35,680 bases of DNA, taken from Paenibacillus sp. (lineage in GTDB: Bacteria; Bacillota; Bacilli; Paenibacillales; YIM-B00363). The translations under genes and the position numbers were made by a program. The notes under the pieces are model-generated. The model ran no database searches. It saw only the letters and a program-made list of their open reading frames with translations, and was not told the DNA's origin. The stretch spans positions 1 to 35,680 of the forward strand of contig JAPSKX010000030.1 in the NCBI GenBank assembly GCA_031181325.1. Direction: 5' to 3'. Each line of letters opens with the position of its first letter. Position 1 is the first letter of the stretch. This document shows, piece by piece, positions 1-7,815 of the stretch.

Positions 1-270
1 CTGGGGTTCGCGCCCGATCTGCGCGATTACGGCATCGGCGCGCAAATCCTGAAGGACCTCGGCGTCCGCACGATTCGTCTCCTGACGAACAATCCGAGGA
101 AGATCGCCGGATTAGAAGGCTACGGCCTCTCGATCGCGGAGCGCGTGCCGCTTCAGATGAAGGAAAATAAAGATAACAGCCGCTACTTGCATACGAAGCA
201 AGAGAAGCTGGGACATATGCTGCAGTTCGAGGAACAGGCCGAGCCGGCCGTCGAACCGACCAACAACTAG
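1..270 (+). CDS. ribBA: GTP cyclohydrolase II domain of RibBA/RibA, C-terminal 89 residues only
   Basis: The reading frame is open from base 1 to the TAG at 268-270. GTP cyclohydrolase II opens GTP to the pyrimidine precursor of riboflavin; in Bacillota it is usually the C-terminal half of the bifunctional RibBA protein. The fragment carries the family's C-terminal segment [12 protein letters not shown] followed by [17 protein letters not shown], the typical end of the GTP cyclohydrolase II fold. The zinc and catalytic residues lie upstream of the window, so I cannot say whether the RibB half is fused. ribH follows 14 bases later, as expected for a rib operon. The tail after [10 protein letters not shown] is hydrophilic and probably variable. 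Confidence 0.93.
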   Translation: MGFAPDLRDYGIGAQILKDLGVRTIRLLTNNPRKIAGLEGYGLSIAERVPLQMKENKDNSRYLHTKQEKLGHMLQFEEQAEPAVEPTNN

Positions 271-284
271 GAGGAAGATCAAAT

Positions 285-755
285 ATGGTACATCTCTATG
301 AAGGTAATTTAATTTCCCAAGGGAAGACATACGGCATCGTCGTCGGCCGATTCAACGAATTCATCTCTTCGAAGCTGCTCGGCGGCGCGCTCGACGCCTT
401 GAAGCGCCACGGCGCCGCGGACGACGAGGTGAGCGTCGCATGGGTGCCCGGCGCGTTCGAGATTCCGCTCATCGCGCAGAAGATGGCCGAGAGCGGCCGG
501 TTCGACGCCGTCATCACGCTCGGGGCCGTCATTCGAGGCTCGACGCCGCACTTCGATTACGTCTGCAGCGAAGTGTCGAAGGGCGTTGCGGCCATCTCGC
601 TGAAGACCGGCGTGCCGACGATCTTCGGCGTGCTGACGGTGGATTCGATCGAGCAAGCGGTCGAGCGCGCCGGGACGAAGGCCGGCAACAAAGGCTGGGA
701 AGCGGCGGCGACCGCCATCGAGATGGTGAACCTCGTATCGCAATTCCAGAAGTAA
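285..755 (+). CDS. ribH: 6,7-dimethyl-8-ribityllumazine synthase
   Basis: RibH condenses 5-amino-6-ribitylamino-uracil with 3,4-dihydroxy-2-butanone 4-phosphate to lumazine, the penultimate riboflavin step, usually as a cytosolic 60-mer. The 156-residue length is normal. Visible motifs: [15 protein letters not shown] (substrate-binding N-terminal strand and helix), [28 protein letters not shown] with the catalytic histidine at about residue 89, and GVLTVDS near residue 125. An AGGAGG site at about 270-276 decides the ATG at 285. It directly follows ribBA, so the two are probably co-transcribed. No terminator is obvious before scpA. Confidence 0.97.
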   Translation: MVHLYEGNLISQGKTYGIVVGRFNEFISSKLLGGALDALKRHGAADDEVSVAWVPGAFEIPLIAQKMAESGRFDAVITLGAVIRGSTPHFDYVCSEVSKGVAAISLKTGVPTIFGVLTVDSIEQAVERAGTKAGNKGWEAAATAIEMVNLVSQFQK

Positions 756-811
756 GCGTCGCGGCGACCCTGTTCCGCATTTAACCTTAGAGCAAACGGA
801 ATGAAGCCCCA

Positions 812-1600
812 ATGAGCGTAACCTATAAGCTGTCCTCCTTCGAAGGGCCGCTGGACCTGCTGCTCCACTTGATCGATCAGGCCGAAGTGGATATTACCGA
901 AATCGCGGTCCGGGAAATTACCGATCAATTTTTAGCGTATGTCTCGCTGATGGAGGAGCTGGAGCTCGAAGTCGCCAGCGAGTTTCTCGTCATGGCCGCG
1001 ACGCTCTTGTCGATCAAGAGCAAGATGCTGCTCCCGAAGCCGCCCCCGATCGAGCTGGACTACGATTACGAGGAGCAGCCGGAGGATACGCTCGAGGAGC
1101 TCGTCCATAAGCTGATCGAATATCGCAAATATAAGTCGATCGCCGAGCATCTGCGGGATCAGGAGCTCGCGCAGAGTCTCGTGTATTCCAGAGAGCCGGT
1201 CGACTTGTCGCCGTACGCGGTCGAAGAGAAGAGAAATCCGGTCGAAGGGCTGGAGACGTTCGACCTGCTGCTCGCGTTCCAGAAGGCGCTGCGCCGCGCC
1301 GCGAACCGGAACGTCGTCGCGAAGATTCGCCGCGACGAAGTGTCGGTCAAGGATCGTATGCGCGACGTGCTCCGGCTGGTGCGCGAGCAGGGCGGCCGCG
1401 TCTTGTTCTCGCGGCTGTTCGACGAGTCGGCGACGCGGGATGAGCTGGTCGTGTCGTTCCTGGCGCTGCTCGAGCTGATGAAGATGAAGAAAATTTCGTG
1501 TTATCAGCATGGCCGGTTCGACGACATCGTCATCCAGGCGAAGGAAGGAGCGGATCTCGATGACGAAGAAGAGTTGGAACGCGTGGAAGTCGATCATTGA
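812..1600 (+). CDS. scpA: Segregation and condensation protein A (kleisin)
   Basis: ScpA is the kleisin subunit that bridges the SMC heads and, with ScpB, forms the bacterial condensin needed for chromosome segregation. The 262-residue protein begins with the family signature FEGPLDLLLHLIDQAEVDI, which fixes the ATG at 812 although the upstream ribosome site is weak. An acidic middle (DYDYEEQPEDTLEEL, about residues 87-101) precedes the conserved LIEYRKYK segment, and the C-terminal winged helix ends near VSFLALLELMKMKKI. The end overlaps the start of scpB by 41 bases, pointing to translational coupling. The position between ribH and scpB matches B. subtilis. Confidence 0.96.
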   Translation: MSVTYKLSSFEGPLDLLLHLIDQAEVDITEIAVREITDQFLAYVSLMEELELEVASEFLVMAATLLSIKSKMLLPKPPPIELDYDYEEQPEDTLEELVHKLIEYRKYKSIAEHLRDQELAQSLVYSREPVDLSPYAVEEKRNPVEGLETFDLLLAFQKALRRAANRNVVAKIRRDEVSVKDRMRDVLRLVREQGGRVLFSRLFDESATRDELVVSFLALLELMKMKKISCYQHGRFDDIVIQAKEGADLDDEEELERVEVDH

Positions 1601-2201
1601 GGGGCTCTTGTTCGCGGCGGGAGACGAAGGACTCGACGTACGCGAGATCGCGGACGTGCTCGAGCTCGATTGGCGCGTCGCCGAAGAGCTGATCGACGAT
1701 ATGAAGGAAACGTACGCGAAGGAAAATCGGGGCTTTCGCATCGCGAAGGTGGCAGGGTCGTATCAGCTGACGACGAATCCGGAGCATGCCCCGTACTTCG
1801 CGAAGCTGGCGCAGGCGCCGACGCGCGGCTCGTTGTCGCAGGCGGCGCTCGAGACGCTGGCGATCGTCGCCTATCGGCAGCCGATTACGCGGGTGGAGAT
1901 CGAAGAGATTCGAGGCGTGAAATCCGATCGCGCGCTGCATACGCTCGTAGCGAAGGAGCTTATTCACGAAGCGGGCCGGGCGGAAGCGGTCGGCCGGCCG
2001 ATCTTATACGAGACGACGAAGCAGTTCTTGCAATATTTCGGACTTTCCGCCCTGAAGGATCTGCCCGACGCCGAGCAGATGGCGGGCGAGATCGACCTGG
2101 AAGCGGAAACCCGCATGCTGTTCGAGAAGCTTGGGGAAAAGGACAAGCAGCTGACGATCGACGATGTACCGGAATCATCCAATCTCGCTCCCGACGAATG
2201 A
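1560..2201 (+). CDS. scpB: Segregation and condensation protein B
   Basis: ScpB is the two-winged-helix partner of ScpA in the SMC condensin complex. I place the start at ATG 1560, preceded by AAGGAAGGAG, because the N-terminus then reads MTKKSWNAWKSIIEGLLFAAGDEGL, matching the start of other ScpB proteins; an in-frame ATG at 1509 would add 17 unrelated residues. The conserved core SQAALETLAIVAYRQPITRVEIEEIRGVKSD is at about residues 91-121. The protein is 213 residues, normal for the family. It lies inside the end of scpA and is followed at once by a strong hairpin with a T-run (2210-2257). Confidence 0.95.
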   Translation: MTKKSWNAWKSIIEGLLFAAGDEGLDVREIADVLELDWRVAEELIDDMKETYAKENRGFRIAKVAGSYQLTTNPEHAPYFAKLAQAPTRGSLSQAALETLAIVAYRQPITRVEIEEIRGVKSDRALHTLVAKELIHEAGRAEAVGRPILYETTKQFLQYFGLSALKDLPDAEQMAGEIDLEAETRMLFEKLGEKDKQLTIDDVPESSNLAPDE

Positions 2202-2209
2202 AAAGACAG

Positions 2210-2257
2210 CCTCCTACCCGATACTAAGGTTCAAGTATTGGGAACGGAGGTTTTTTT
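2210..2257 (+). terminator. Terminator of scpAB whose 3' arm is the ribosome site of the next gene
   Basis: Arms: CCTCC (2210-2214), then CCC and ATACT, pair with AGTAT, GGG and GGAGG (2246-2250), with small internal bulges. Seven Ts (2251-2257) follow. The GGAGG in the 3' arm is also the only good Shine-Dalgarno for the ATG at 2258, so the same structure can end scpAB transcripts and hide the ribosome site on read-through RNA. Confidence 0.75.
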
Positions 2258-2947
2258 ATGTGGTGGTGGTGGATCGCGCTCGCGGCGGCGCTCGCCGTCT
2301 TGCTCGTCGTCACGCTGTTCTCGAGCGTTCGCGTGCGTCTGAAATATTACCGCGAAGGGGAAAACGACGAGATCGACGCCGCATTGACCGCGCTGTTCGG
2401 GATCGTGCGGCTGCGGTATAAAATTCCGACCGTCGAGCTGAAGCCGTGGCTTCGCGGCATCCGCCTGAAGGTCGCTCCGGCGGAGTCGAGCGGCGTGCTG
2501 CCGGAGCTCGACTTCGCGCGAGAGGAGATCAAGCGGTTCGTGAAACGGGTGCGTAAGCTCATCGTGCACATGAAAGATTTCAAGCAATTTTTCTCGGACA
2601 CGTTGAAGCACTTCCACGTCGTAGAGCTGCGCTGGGAGACCCGATTCGGCGTCGGAGACGCGGCCGAAACCGGCATGACCGGCGGGCTCGTCTGGGGCGT
2701 CAAGAGCGCCGTTCTCGGCCTGGCCTCCCGCTATTTGACGTTCGAGAAGCGCCCGGCGGTGCAAGTGACGCCAATGTTCAATCAATCGACGTTCCGGACG
2801 GACGTCGTGGTGCGCACCCGGATCAAAGTTTTTCGCCTCATCGCGATCGGGGCGATGCTCGTCTATCGCGTATTGAAGCGGCGGGGCGGGTGGATCGTCT
2901 GGCTGCGCACGCTGCTCGGTTTCGCGCAGAAAGAACGGCCGGCATAA
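2258..2947 (+). CDS. DUF2953 membrane-anchored protein, YtfI-like
   Basis: A 229-residue protein with an N-terminal hydrophobic anchor (residues 1-20, beginning MWWWWIALAAAL) followed by a soluble domain. The pairing with a ytfJ-like gene immediately downstream is the same as ytfI-ytfJ of B. subtilis, and the features (FGIVRLRYKIPTVELKP, TGLVWG-type stretch GGLVWGVKSAVLG) fit the DUF2953 family; biochemical function is unknown. GGAGG at 2246-2250 sets the start and is embedded in a terminator stem. The C-terminal stretch IAIGAMLVYRVLKRRGG is mildly hydrophobic. I infer a sporulation-linked role from context only. Confidence 0.8.
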   Translation: MWWWWIALAAALAVLLVVTLFSSVRVRLKYYREGENDEIDAALTALFGIVRLRYKIPTVELKPWLRGIRLKVAPAESSGVLPELDFAREEIKRFVKRVRKLIVHMKDFKQFFSDTLKHFHVVELRWETRFGVGDAAETGMTGGLVWGVKSAVLGLASRYLTFEKRPAVQVTPMFNQSTFRTDVVVRTRIKVFRLIAIGAMLVYRVLKRRGGWIVWLRTLLGFAQKERPA

Positions 2948-3027
2948 CCGGCGCCGCATATTTTACGCGAGGGACGGGGAAATTAGCGTAAGCGAGAGCA
3001 CAATTATCCGAGGAGGACGAAGGACCC

Positions 3028-3570
3028 ATGAGCGAACATCCGATTCAAGGCTTAATGCGAACGGCCATGGAAAATCTCAAGCAAATGGTCGACGTCAATA
3101 CGATCGTAGGCGATCCGGTCACGACGCCGGACGGCACGCTGATTTTGCCGATCAGTAAGGTCGGCTTCGGCTTCGCGGCGGGCGGCAGCGAATTCACGGT
3201 CGAAAACGAAGACGAGCACCACGACGTCGAGCGGCAAGTGACGCCGTTCGAATCGAAGGCGACGGCATCGGTCGGCTTCCCGTTCGGCGGCGGCAGCGGC
3301 GGCGGCGTGTCGATTACGCCGATCGCGTTCCTCGTCGTCGGCACAAACGGCGTGAAGGTCGTGCCGCTCGACAACTCGACGCGCATGATGGAGCGCATCT
3401 TCGACTCGGCGCCGCAGCTGATCGATAAAATTACGAGTATGTTCGGCGGCGGCGACAAGTCGTCCTCGAACGTCTCGTTCAACGACGTGACCCTCGCTTC
3501 GACGATGGAGCCGATTCCGACGAGTTCGATTTCGTCGACGAACGTCTCGTCCACGACCCCGACGTCGTAA
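3028..3570 (+). CDS. ytfJ: GerW/YtfJ family sporulation protein
   Basis: A 180-residue soluble protein of the YtfJ (GerW) family; B. subtilis YtfJ/GerW is made in the forespore and is required for a normal L-alanine germination response. Family features visible: the N-terminus EHPIQGLMRTAMENLKQMVDVNTIVGDPV, the segment TLILPISKVGFGFAAGGSEF, a glycine-rich stretch GFPFGGGSGGGVSITPIAFLVV, and a Ser/Thr-rich tail (from about residue 150). CGAGGAGGACGAAGG precedes ATG 3028. It follows the YtfI-like gene by 80 bases, so both are probably co-transcribed, and a strong terminator ends the unit at 3587-3621. Confidence 0.92.
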   Translation: MSEHPIQGLMRTAMENLKQMVDVNTIVGDPVTTPDGTLILPISKVGFGFAAGGSEFTVENEDEHHDVERQVTPFESKATASVGFPFGGGSGGGVSITPIAFLVVGTNGVKVVPLDNSTRMMERIFDSAPQLIDKITSMFGGGDKSSSNVSFNDVTLASTMEPIPTSSISSTNVSSTTPTS

Positions 3571-3586
3571 TTTCCCGTTCGCGGTA

Positions 3587-3621
3587 AGCCGGCATGGAGC
3601 ATAGCTCCGTGCCGGCTTTTT
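3587..3621 (+). terminator. Rho-independent terminator after ytfJ
   Basis: Near-perfect stem AGCCGGCATGGAGC / GCTCCGTGCCGGCT around an ATA loop, followed by a run of Ts. It separates the ytfI-ytfJ unit from the SLH-CAP gene. Confidence 0.92.
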
Positions 3622-3732
3622 CGTGCACCCGGGCCGCGACTTTCGACTTGCCCCATTTGAAGGTTCCTTTTCCTCGCTGATGTCTTGTATACTATGGATA
3701 GTTAATGACAATAAGAAGAGAGGTGGACATTT

Positions 3733-5139
3733 ATGAACAGCAACCTCCGAAGGACGCTTCTTATCGGGCTGACGGCGCTTCTCGCGGGCACCGGTCTCGG
3801 CGAGGTCCGTTCCTCCGCGGCGACGGCGTTCAAGGACACGGAAGGGCATTGGGCCGCAGGAACGATCGATTGGGGCGTAGAAGCGGGGGTACTGACCGGA
3901 TTTCCGGACGGCACGTTTCAGCCGAACGGCGTCGTAACGGAAGCGCAATTCGCCGCCATGCTGTTCCGCGCGTTCCCGAACGCGCCGGAGCCGAAGGAGC
4001 CGAATTGGTACACGTCCTACTATGACCAAGCCGAAGCGTGGCAATGGCCGATCGACGAGGCCAGGGCCGGCGAGCCGATCCTGCGCGGCCGGGTCGCGCA
4101 GGTCGTCGCCGCCGCGTTCGGCTCGCAGCTCAGCGTGGAGAACGCCGTCAAGCTGCTCCTCGATCGCGGCCTCGCCTCGGGACGGCTGGCGGCGGACGGA
4201 AGCGTCGACTTCGGGGAAGAGGCGACGTTGACGCGGGCGGAAGCGGTCCAATTCGTGCGGAACGCGGCGCAGTCGGGCGAGCGCATCGGCCCGGCGGACA
4301 AGCCGTCCGGGCAGACCGTCCGCAAGAGCGATTCGCCGGTCAGCGCAAGCGGCGTCGGAGCGGGAGACTCGTTGGAGACGCTGCTCGCCGCGTTGGGACA
4401 ACCGGCTCGCAAAGAAACGAGCGAGTACGGCTTTACATGGTATATTTACAATGCCGATTATGAACGATTCTCGATGTTCGGCGTGGAGGACGGCGAGGTG
4501 AAGGCCGTGTACGCCAACGGCTCGGATCTGGTCATCGCTCCGTCGCTCGGGAGCCCGATCGATTACGTATTGAAAGGGAACACCAAATTCATGATCGATT
4601 CGAAAGGCGATTACGACGTGTACGATGCCGGAACCGCGTACGTCACCGTGTTCTACGATATTCACGACGGACGAGCCGTCAGCGCCGCGCAAGCGATCGA
4701 CAAGGAGACGGAGCAAGCGCTCAGGAGCTTCTACGGGACGCCGTCCGCCGCGCTTGCGGCAAGCTTCGAGCGCATCTCCTTCGAGCTCGCGAACAGCGCG
4801 AGAGCGAAGCGAGGCTTGCCGGTTTTCGCTTGGGACGACGGCGCCGGCGCGGTCGCCGAGGGGCATAGCAAGGATATGGCGCAGAACGGCTTCTTCTCGC
4901 ATACGAACTTGGCGGGGGAAGGGTTGAGCGAACGGTTGGAGGACGGGAGCGTCGCCTTCCGCTCGGCCGGGGAAAATATCGCCTACGGTCAGACGAGCGC
5001 GATCTTCGCGCACGAAGGCTGGATGAACTCTTCCGGCCATCGTAAAAATATGCTCGGCGACTTCAAGCTTCTCGGCGTGGGCGTCGAGTTCGCGGAAGAC
5101 GACGTGCCGTACTACACGCAAAACTTCTTGACGAGATAA
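3733..5139 (+). CDS. Secreted S-layer-homology and CAP-domain protein (YkwD-type)
   Basis: A 468-residue exported protein. Residues 1-30 form a signal peptide (MNSNLRRTLLIGLTALLAGT, then an Ala-rich cleavage region). An SLH repeat follows (FKDTEGHWAAGTIDWGVEAGVLTGFPDGTF, about 33-75), with a second, more divergent SLH-like region to about 180; SLH modules bind pyruvylated secondary wall polymers. Residues about 212-340 resemble the CAP-associated N-terminal domain. The C-terminal CAP/SCP domain (about 350-468) has the expected HSKDM, SHTN, GENIAYG and SGHRKNML motifs with the paired His and Glu residues. Its molecular role is unknown in bacteria. It stands alone between two terminators; start set by AGAGGTGG before ATG 3733. 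Confidence 0.9.
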   Translation: MNSNLRRTLLIGLTALLAGTGLGEVRSSAATAFKDTEGHWAAGTIDWGVEAGVLTGFPDGTFQPNGVVTEAQFAAMLFRAFPNAPEPKEPNWYTSYYDQAEAWQWPIDEARAGEPILRGRVAQVVAAAFGSQLSVENAVKLLLDRGLASGRLAADGSVDFGEEATLTRAEAVQFVRNAAQSGERIGPADKPSGQTVRKSDSPVSASGVGAGDSLETLLAALGQPARKETSEYGFTWYIYNADYERFSMFGVEDGEVKAVYANGSDLVIAPSLGSPIDYVLKGNTKFMIDSKGDYDVYDAGTAYVTVFYDIHDGRAVSAAQAIDKETEQALRSFYGTPSAALAASFERISFELANSARAKRGLPVFAWDDGAGAVAEGHSKDMAQNGFFSHTNLAGEGLSERLEDGSVAFRSAGENIAYGQTSAIFAHEGWMNSSGHRKNMLGDFKLLGVGVEFAEDDVPYYTQNFLTR

Positions 5140-5157
5140 TCTATCGTTCCTTCTTCG

Positions 5158-5211
5158 ACGACGGGTTTCCCGCGTCCGACCGATCGGTCGGACGAGCGGG
5201 GAGCCCGTCGT
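5158..5211 (+). terminator. Large hairpin after the SLH-CAP gene
   Basis: ACGACGGG and CCCGCG on the 5' side pair with CGGGGAGCCCGTCGT on the 3' side around a perfect 18-bp palindrome, TCCGACCGATCGGTCGGA (5175-5192). The T-run is short (GTCGTTTCG), so termination may be inefficient. Confidence 0.55.
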
Positions 5212-5223
5212 TTCGCGTTGTTC

Positions 5224-5253
5224 GAATATCCCGAGTGGATAAGCATATACATG
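5224..5253 (+). promoter_or_regulatory. Candidate sigma-E sporulation promoter for dacB-spmA-spmB
   Basis: GAATATC (5224-5230) resembles the sigma-E -35 element and TATACATG (5246-5253), 15 bases on, resembles the -10 element CATACAnT. B. subtilis dacB is transcribed by sigma-E, so the match is where it would be expected. Based on sequence resemblance only. Confidence 0.4.
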
Positions 5254-5300
5254 TACTACATGTTCACGGACAAACATTTCCGCAGTTTCGGGAGGTCACG

Positions 5301-6488
5301 ATGAATCCAGCACTCCGCCTTCGGGCCGTTGTCTCCGCTGTCGTCGCCGCAGTCGTCGGACTCGCGTCCGTCTTACCGGCAAGCGCCGTCGCCGCGCCGC
5401 CGCCGATCTCGTCCCACGCGGTCGCTTCGTCGGTCATCGACGTCGAATCCGGCCGGATCGTCTTCCAAGAACGCGGCGACGAACGGCTCCGCATCGCATC
5501 GCTCACGAAGGTGATGACCGCGATCGTCGCCATCGAGCACGGGACGTTGACCGATACGGTCAAGGTCGGCTCCGCCGCATACGGGAAAGAAGGATCGTCC
5601 ATCTATCTGCACCTCGGCGAAGAGATGACGCTCCACAACATGCTCTACGGTCTGATGCTGCGCTCGGGCAACGACGCGGCCACGGCGATCGCCGAGCACG
5701 TCGGCGGCTCGGTCGAAGGGTTCGTCTTTCTCATGAACGAGAAGGCCCGTTCCCTCGGGATGAAAAACTCGAGCTTTAAGAACCCGCACGGCCTGGACGA
5801 GGAAGGGCATTATTCGTCCGCGAACGATATGGCGGTGCTCTCGGCGTACGCGTTGAAAAATCCGACGTTCCAGGAAATCGTCAAGACGAAGGTGAAGTCG
5901 GCCCCGAATCCGAACGAGGACTGGGATTACCGCTGGATCAACAAAAACAAGATGCTGAACATGTACGAAGGCGCGGACGGGGTGAAGACGGGGTATACGA
6001 CGCTCGCGCGCCGGACGCTGATTTCGTCCGCCACGCGAGGCGGCCAACAATTCGCGGTCGTCACGCTGAACGACGGCGACGACTGGAACGACCATAAGCG
6101 ACTGCTCGATTACGCCTTCAAGCATTATCCGTCCACGTCGATCGTGAAGCGAGGCGAGCGGGTGGAGAGCCCGAATCTCGTCGTCGCGCGAAGCTTCGAT
6201 TATCCGCTCGGCGAAGGCGAAATCGGACAGCTGCGCAAGAAGATCGTATTGGAAGCGCCGGAGACGACCGACTACCGGCTCGGCGTTCGCGGCAAGCTGG
6301 AGCTGTTCTTGAACGGGCAGCGCATCGCTTCGCTGCCGTTGTTCGAGGACGGCAGCGCCCGGTTCAAGGCGCAGGAGGAGGCGACGTTCCTTCGCGCGAA
6401 ATTCGAGGAGCGCGGGGGGAGCGGCTTCGGCGACATATTCCGAACGATGCTGAAAGCGGTGTTTACGGGAGAAACGAAAGAAGGTTGA
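5301..6488 (+). CDS. dacB: Sporulation D-alanyl-D-alanine carboxypeptidase (PBP5*-like)
   Basis: A peptidase S11 enzyme that trims the terminal D-Ala from peptidoglycan stem peptides; the B. subtilis DacB orthologue lowers cortex cross-linking in the forespore. 395 residues with a signal peptide (about 1-32, ending ASAVAA). The penicillin-binding motifs are all present: SLTK at residues 67-70, SGN at 122-124, and KTG in DGVKTGYTTLA near residue 230. The C-terminal region has the beta-rich PBP5 extension ending in a likely amphipathic anchor. ATG 5301 follows GGGAGG; an upstream in-frame ATG at 5235 lacks a ribosome site and would spoil the signal peptide. spmA begins 4 bases after the stop. 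Confidence 0.93.
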   Translation: MNPALRLRAVVSAVVAAVVGLASVLPASAVAAPPPISSHAVASSVIDVESGRIVFQERGDERLRIASLTKVMTAIVAIEHGTLTDTVKVGSAAYGKEGSSIYLHLGEEMTLHNMLYGLMLRSGNDAATAIAEHVGGSVEGFVFLMNEKARSLGMKNSSFKNPHGLDEEGHYSSANDMAVLSAYALKNPTFQEIVKTKVKSAPNPNEDWDYRWINKNKMLNMYEGADGVKTGYTTLARRTLISSATRGGQQFAVVTLNDGDDWNDHKRLLDYAFKHYPSTSIVKRGERVESPNLVVARSFDYPLGEGEIGQLRKKIVLEAPETTDYRLGVRGKLELFLNGQRIASLPLFEDGSARFKAQEEATFLRAKFEERGGSGFGDIFRTMLKAVFTGETKEG

Positions 6489-6492
6489 CGAG

Positions 6493-7110
6493 ATGGTCAA
6501 TTGGATCTGGTTGTTCTTTATCGCCTGCGGCTTCGTCGTCGCGGCGATCAACGGTCGCATCGACGCCGTCACCGAAGCGGCGTTCGAAGGGGCGAAGACG
6601 GGCGTGACGGTCTGCTTCGGATTGATCAGCGTGCTCGTGTTCTGGCTCGGCCTCATGCGAATCGCCGAAGACGCGGGACTGCTGAAGAAGATGTCCCGGC
6701 TGCTCAGCCCGTTCGTGCGGTTTTTGTTCCCGAGCGTGCCGCGGGATCATCCGGCGCTCGGCTACATTCTCTCGAATATGAGCGCGAACATTCTCGGGCT
6801 CGGGAACGCCGCGACGCCCGCCGGCATTAAGGCGATGCAGGAGCTGCAGAAGCTGAATCCCGACAAGCAGTCGGCGAGCGCGGCGATGAGCACGCTGCTC
6901 GCGATCAATACCGCGAGCATTACGCTTATCCCGACGACGATGATCGCGATCAAGATGAATTTCGGCTCGAAGACGCCGACCGACATCGTCGGACCGACGC
7001 TCGCGGCGACGGCGGTGGCGCTCCTGGCCGCCATTCTGCTCGACAAGTGGTACCAGCGCCGCGCGCCGGCGCCGTCCGGACCGCCGAAACAACCTCCCTC
7101 CGAAGAGTAA
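6493..7110 (+). CDS. spmA: Spore maturation protein A
   Basis: SpmA is an integral membrane protein with a nucleoside-recognition (Gate) domain; SpmA and SpmB together are needed for full dehydration and heat resistance of B. subtilis spores. The 205-residue protein has several hydrophobic segments: WIWLFFIACGFVVAAI at the start, VCFGLISVLVFWLGLM, ILLAINTASITLIPTTM-like (MSTLLAINTASITLIPTT) and GPTLAATAVALLAAILL. The conserved NMSANILGLGNAATPAGIKAM motif is at about residues 95-115. It starts 4 bases after dacB, indicating one operon, and has a GAAGG ribosome site within the dacB end. Confidence 0.95.
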   Translation: MVNWIWLFFIACGFVVAAINGRIDAVTEAAFEGAKTGVTVCFGLISVLVFWLGLMRIAEDAGLLKKMSRLLSPFVRFLFPSVPRDHPALGYILSNMSANILGLGNAATPAGIKAMQELQKLNPDKQSASAAMSTLLAINTASITLIPTTMIAIKMNFGSKTPTDIVGPTLAATAVALLAAILLDKWYQRRAPAPSGPPKQPPSEE

Positions 7111-7164
7111 CGGATTGTAACGCATCCCGCGCCGAGGCGCGTAAAGAAAGGGGATCGATTCCGC

Positions 7165-7698
7165 ATGTCTTCGATCATTACCGCCATATCGGCTTGGGCG
7201 ATCCCCGCCATGATCGTGCTGATTCCGCTGTATGCGGCCTATCGCAAGGTGCCCGTATACGAATCGTTCACCGAAGGCGCCAAGGAAGGGTTCGACACGG
7301 CGATTCGCATCATCCCGCATCTCGTCGGCATGATGGCCGCCATCTCGATCTTCCGCGCTTCCGGCGCGATGGACATGCTCGTCGGCCTCGTCGCGCCGCT
7401 GTTCGCGCGGCTCGGCGTGCCCGCCGACGTGCTCCCGCTCGCGCTGCTCCGTCCGATTACGGGCGCCGGCTCGCTCGCGTACACGACCGATCTGATGAAG
7501 ACGTTCGGTCCGGATTCCTTCGTCGCGCAGATCGCCGCAACCGTCCAAGGCAGCACGGATACGACGCTTTATGTCCTTACCGTCTACTTCGGCGCCGTCG
7601 GCATTCGCAAAGCGGGCTACGCGCTTAAGGTCGGGCTCGTCTCCGACCTCATCGGCTTCTTCGCGGCGGTCGCCGTCTGCTATCTCGTCTTCGCGTAA
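7165..7698 (+). CDS. spmB: Spore maturation protein B
   Basis: Partner of SpmA, with the same Gate-type membrane domain (177 residues). Visible features: AIPAMIVLIPLYAAYRKVPVYESFTEGAKEGF at the N-terminus, IIPHLVGMMAAISIFRASGAMD, and the family signature PITGAGSLAYTTDLMK followed by GSTDTTLYVLTVYFGAVGI; all are typical of SpmB. AAAGGGGAT precedes ATG 7165. It lies 54 bases after spmA and should share the dacB-spmA-spmB transcript. A weak GC-rich hairpin without a T-run (7699-7735) follows; I see no clear terminator before the next gene. Confidence 0.95.
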   Translation: MSSIITAISAWAIPAMIVLIPLYAAYRKVPVYESFTEGAKEGFDTAIRIIPHLVGMMAAISIFRASGAMDMLVGLVAPLFARLGVPADVLPLALLRPITGAGSLAYTTDLMKTFGPDSFVAQIAATVQGSTDTTLYVLTVYFGAVGIRKAGYALKVGLVSDLIGFFAAVAVCYLVFA

Positions 7699-7815
7699 CG
7701 CCGTCTTCGAGTCTCCCCTCGGCGCGACGGCGTCGCGTGTTTCCCCGAACGTTCCTCCGCTTCCGCGCATACGCTGTAGCCGATCGATGAACGTGACTCT
7801 GAAGGAGGTTCGCGG

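Noticed and set aside
3657..3693. TTGAAG and TATACT as promoter of the SLH-CAP gene
   Set aside because: The spacing is 25 bases, too long for a sigma-A promoter; no better -35 was found, so I did not list it.
3052..5277. A 741-codon minus-strand open frame opposite ytfJ and the SLH-CAP gene
   Set aside because: It is Arg-rich, has no ribosome site or motif, and mirrors two clear plus-strand genes; GC-rich codon use leaves such antisense frames open.
7699..7735. CGCCGTC / GACGGCG inverted repeat after spmB as a terminator
   Set aside because: No T-run and a loose loop; chance pairing is likely in such GC-rich sequence.
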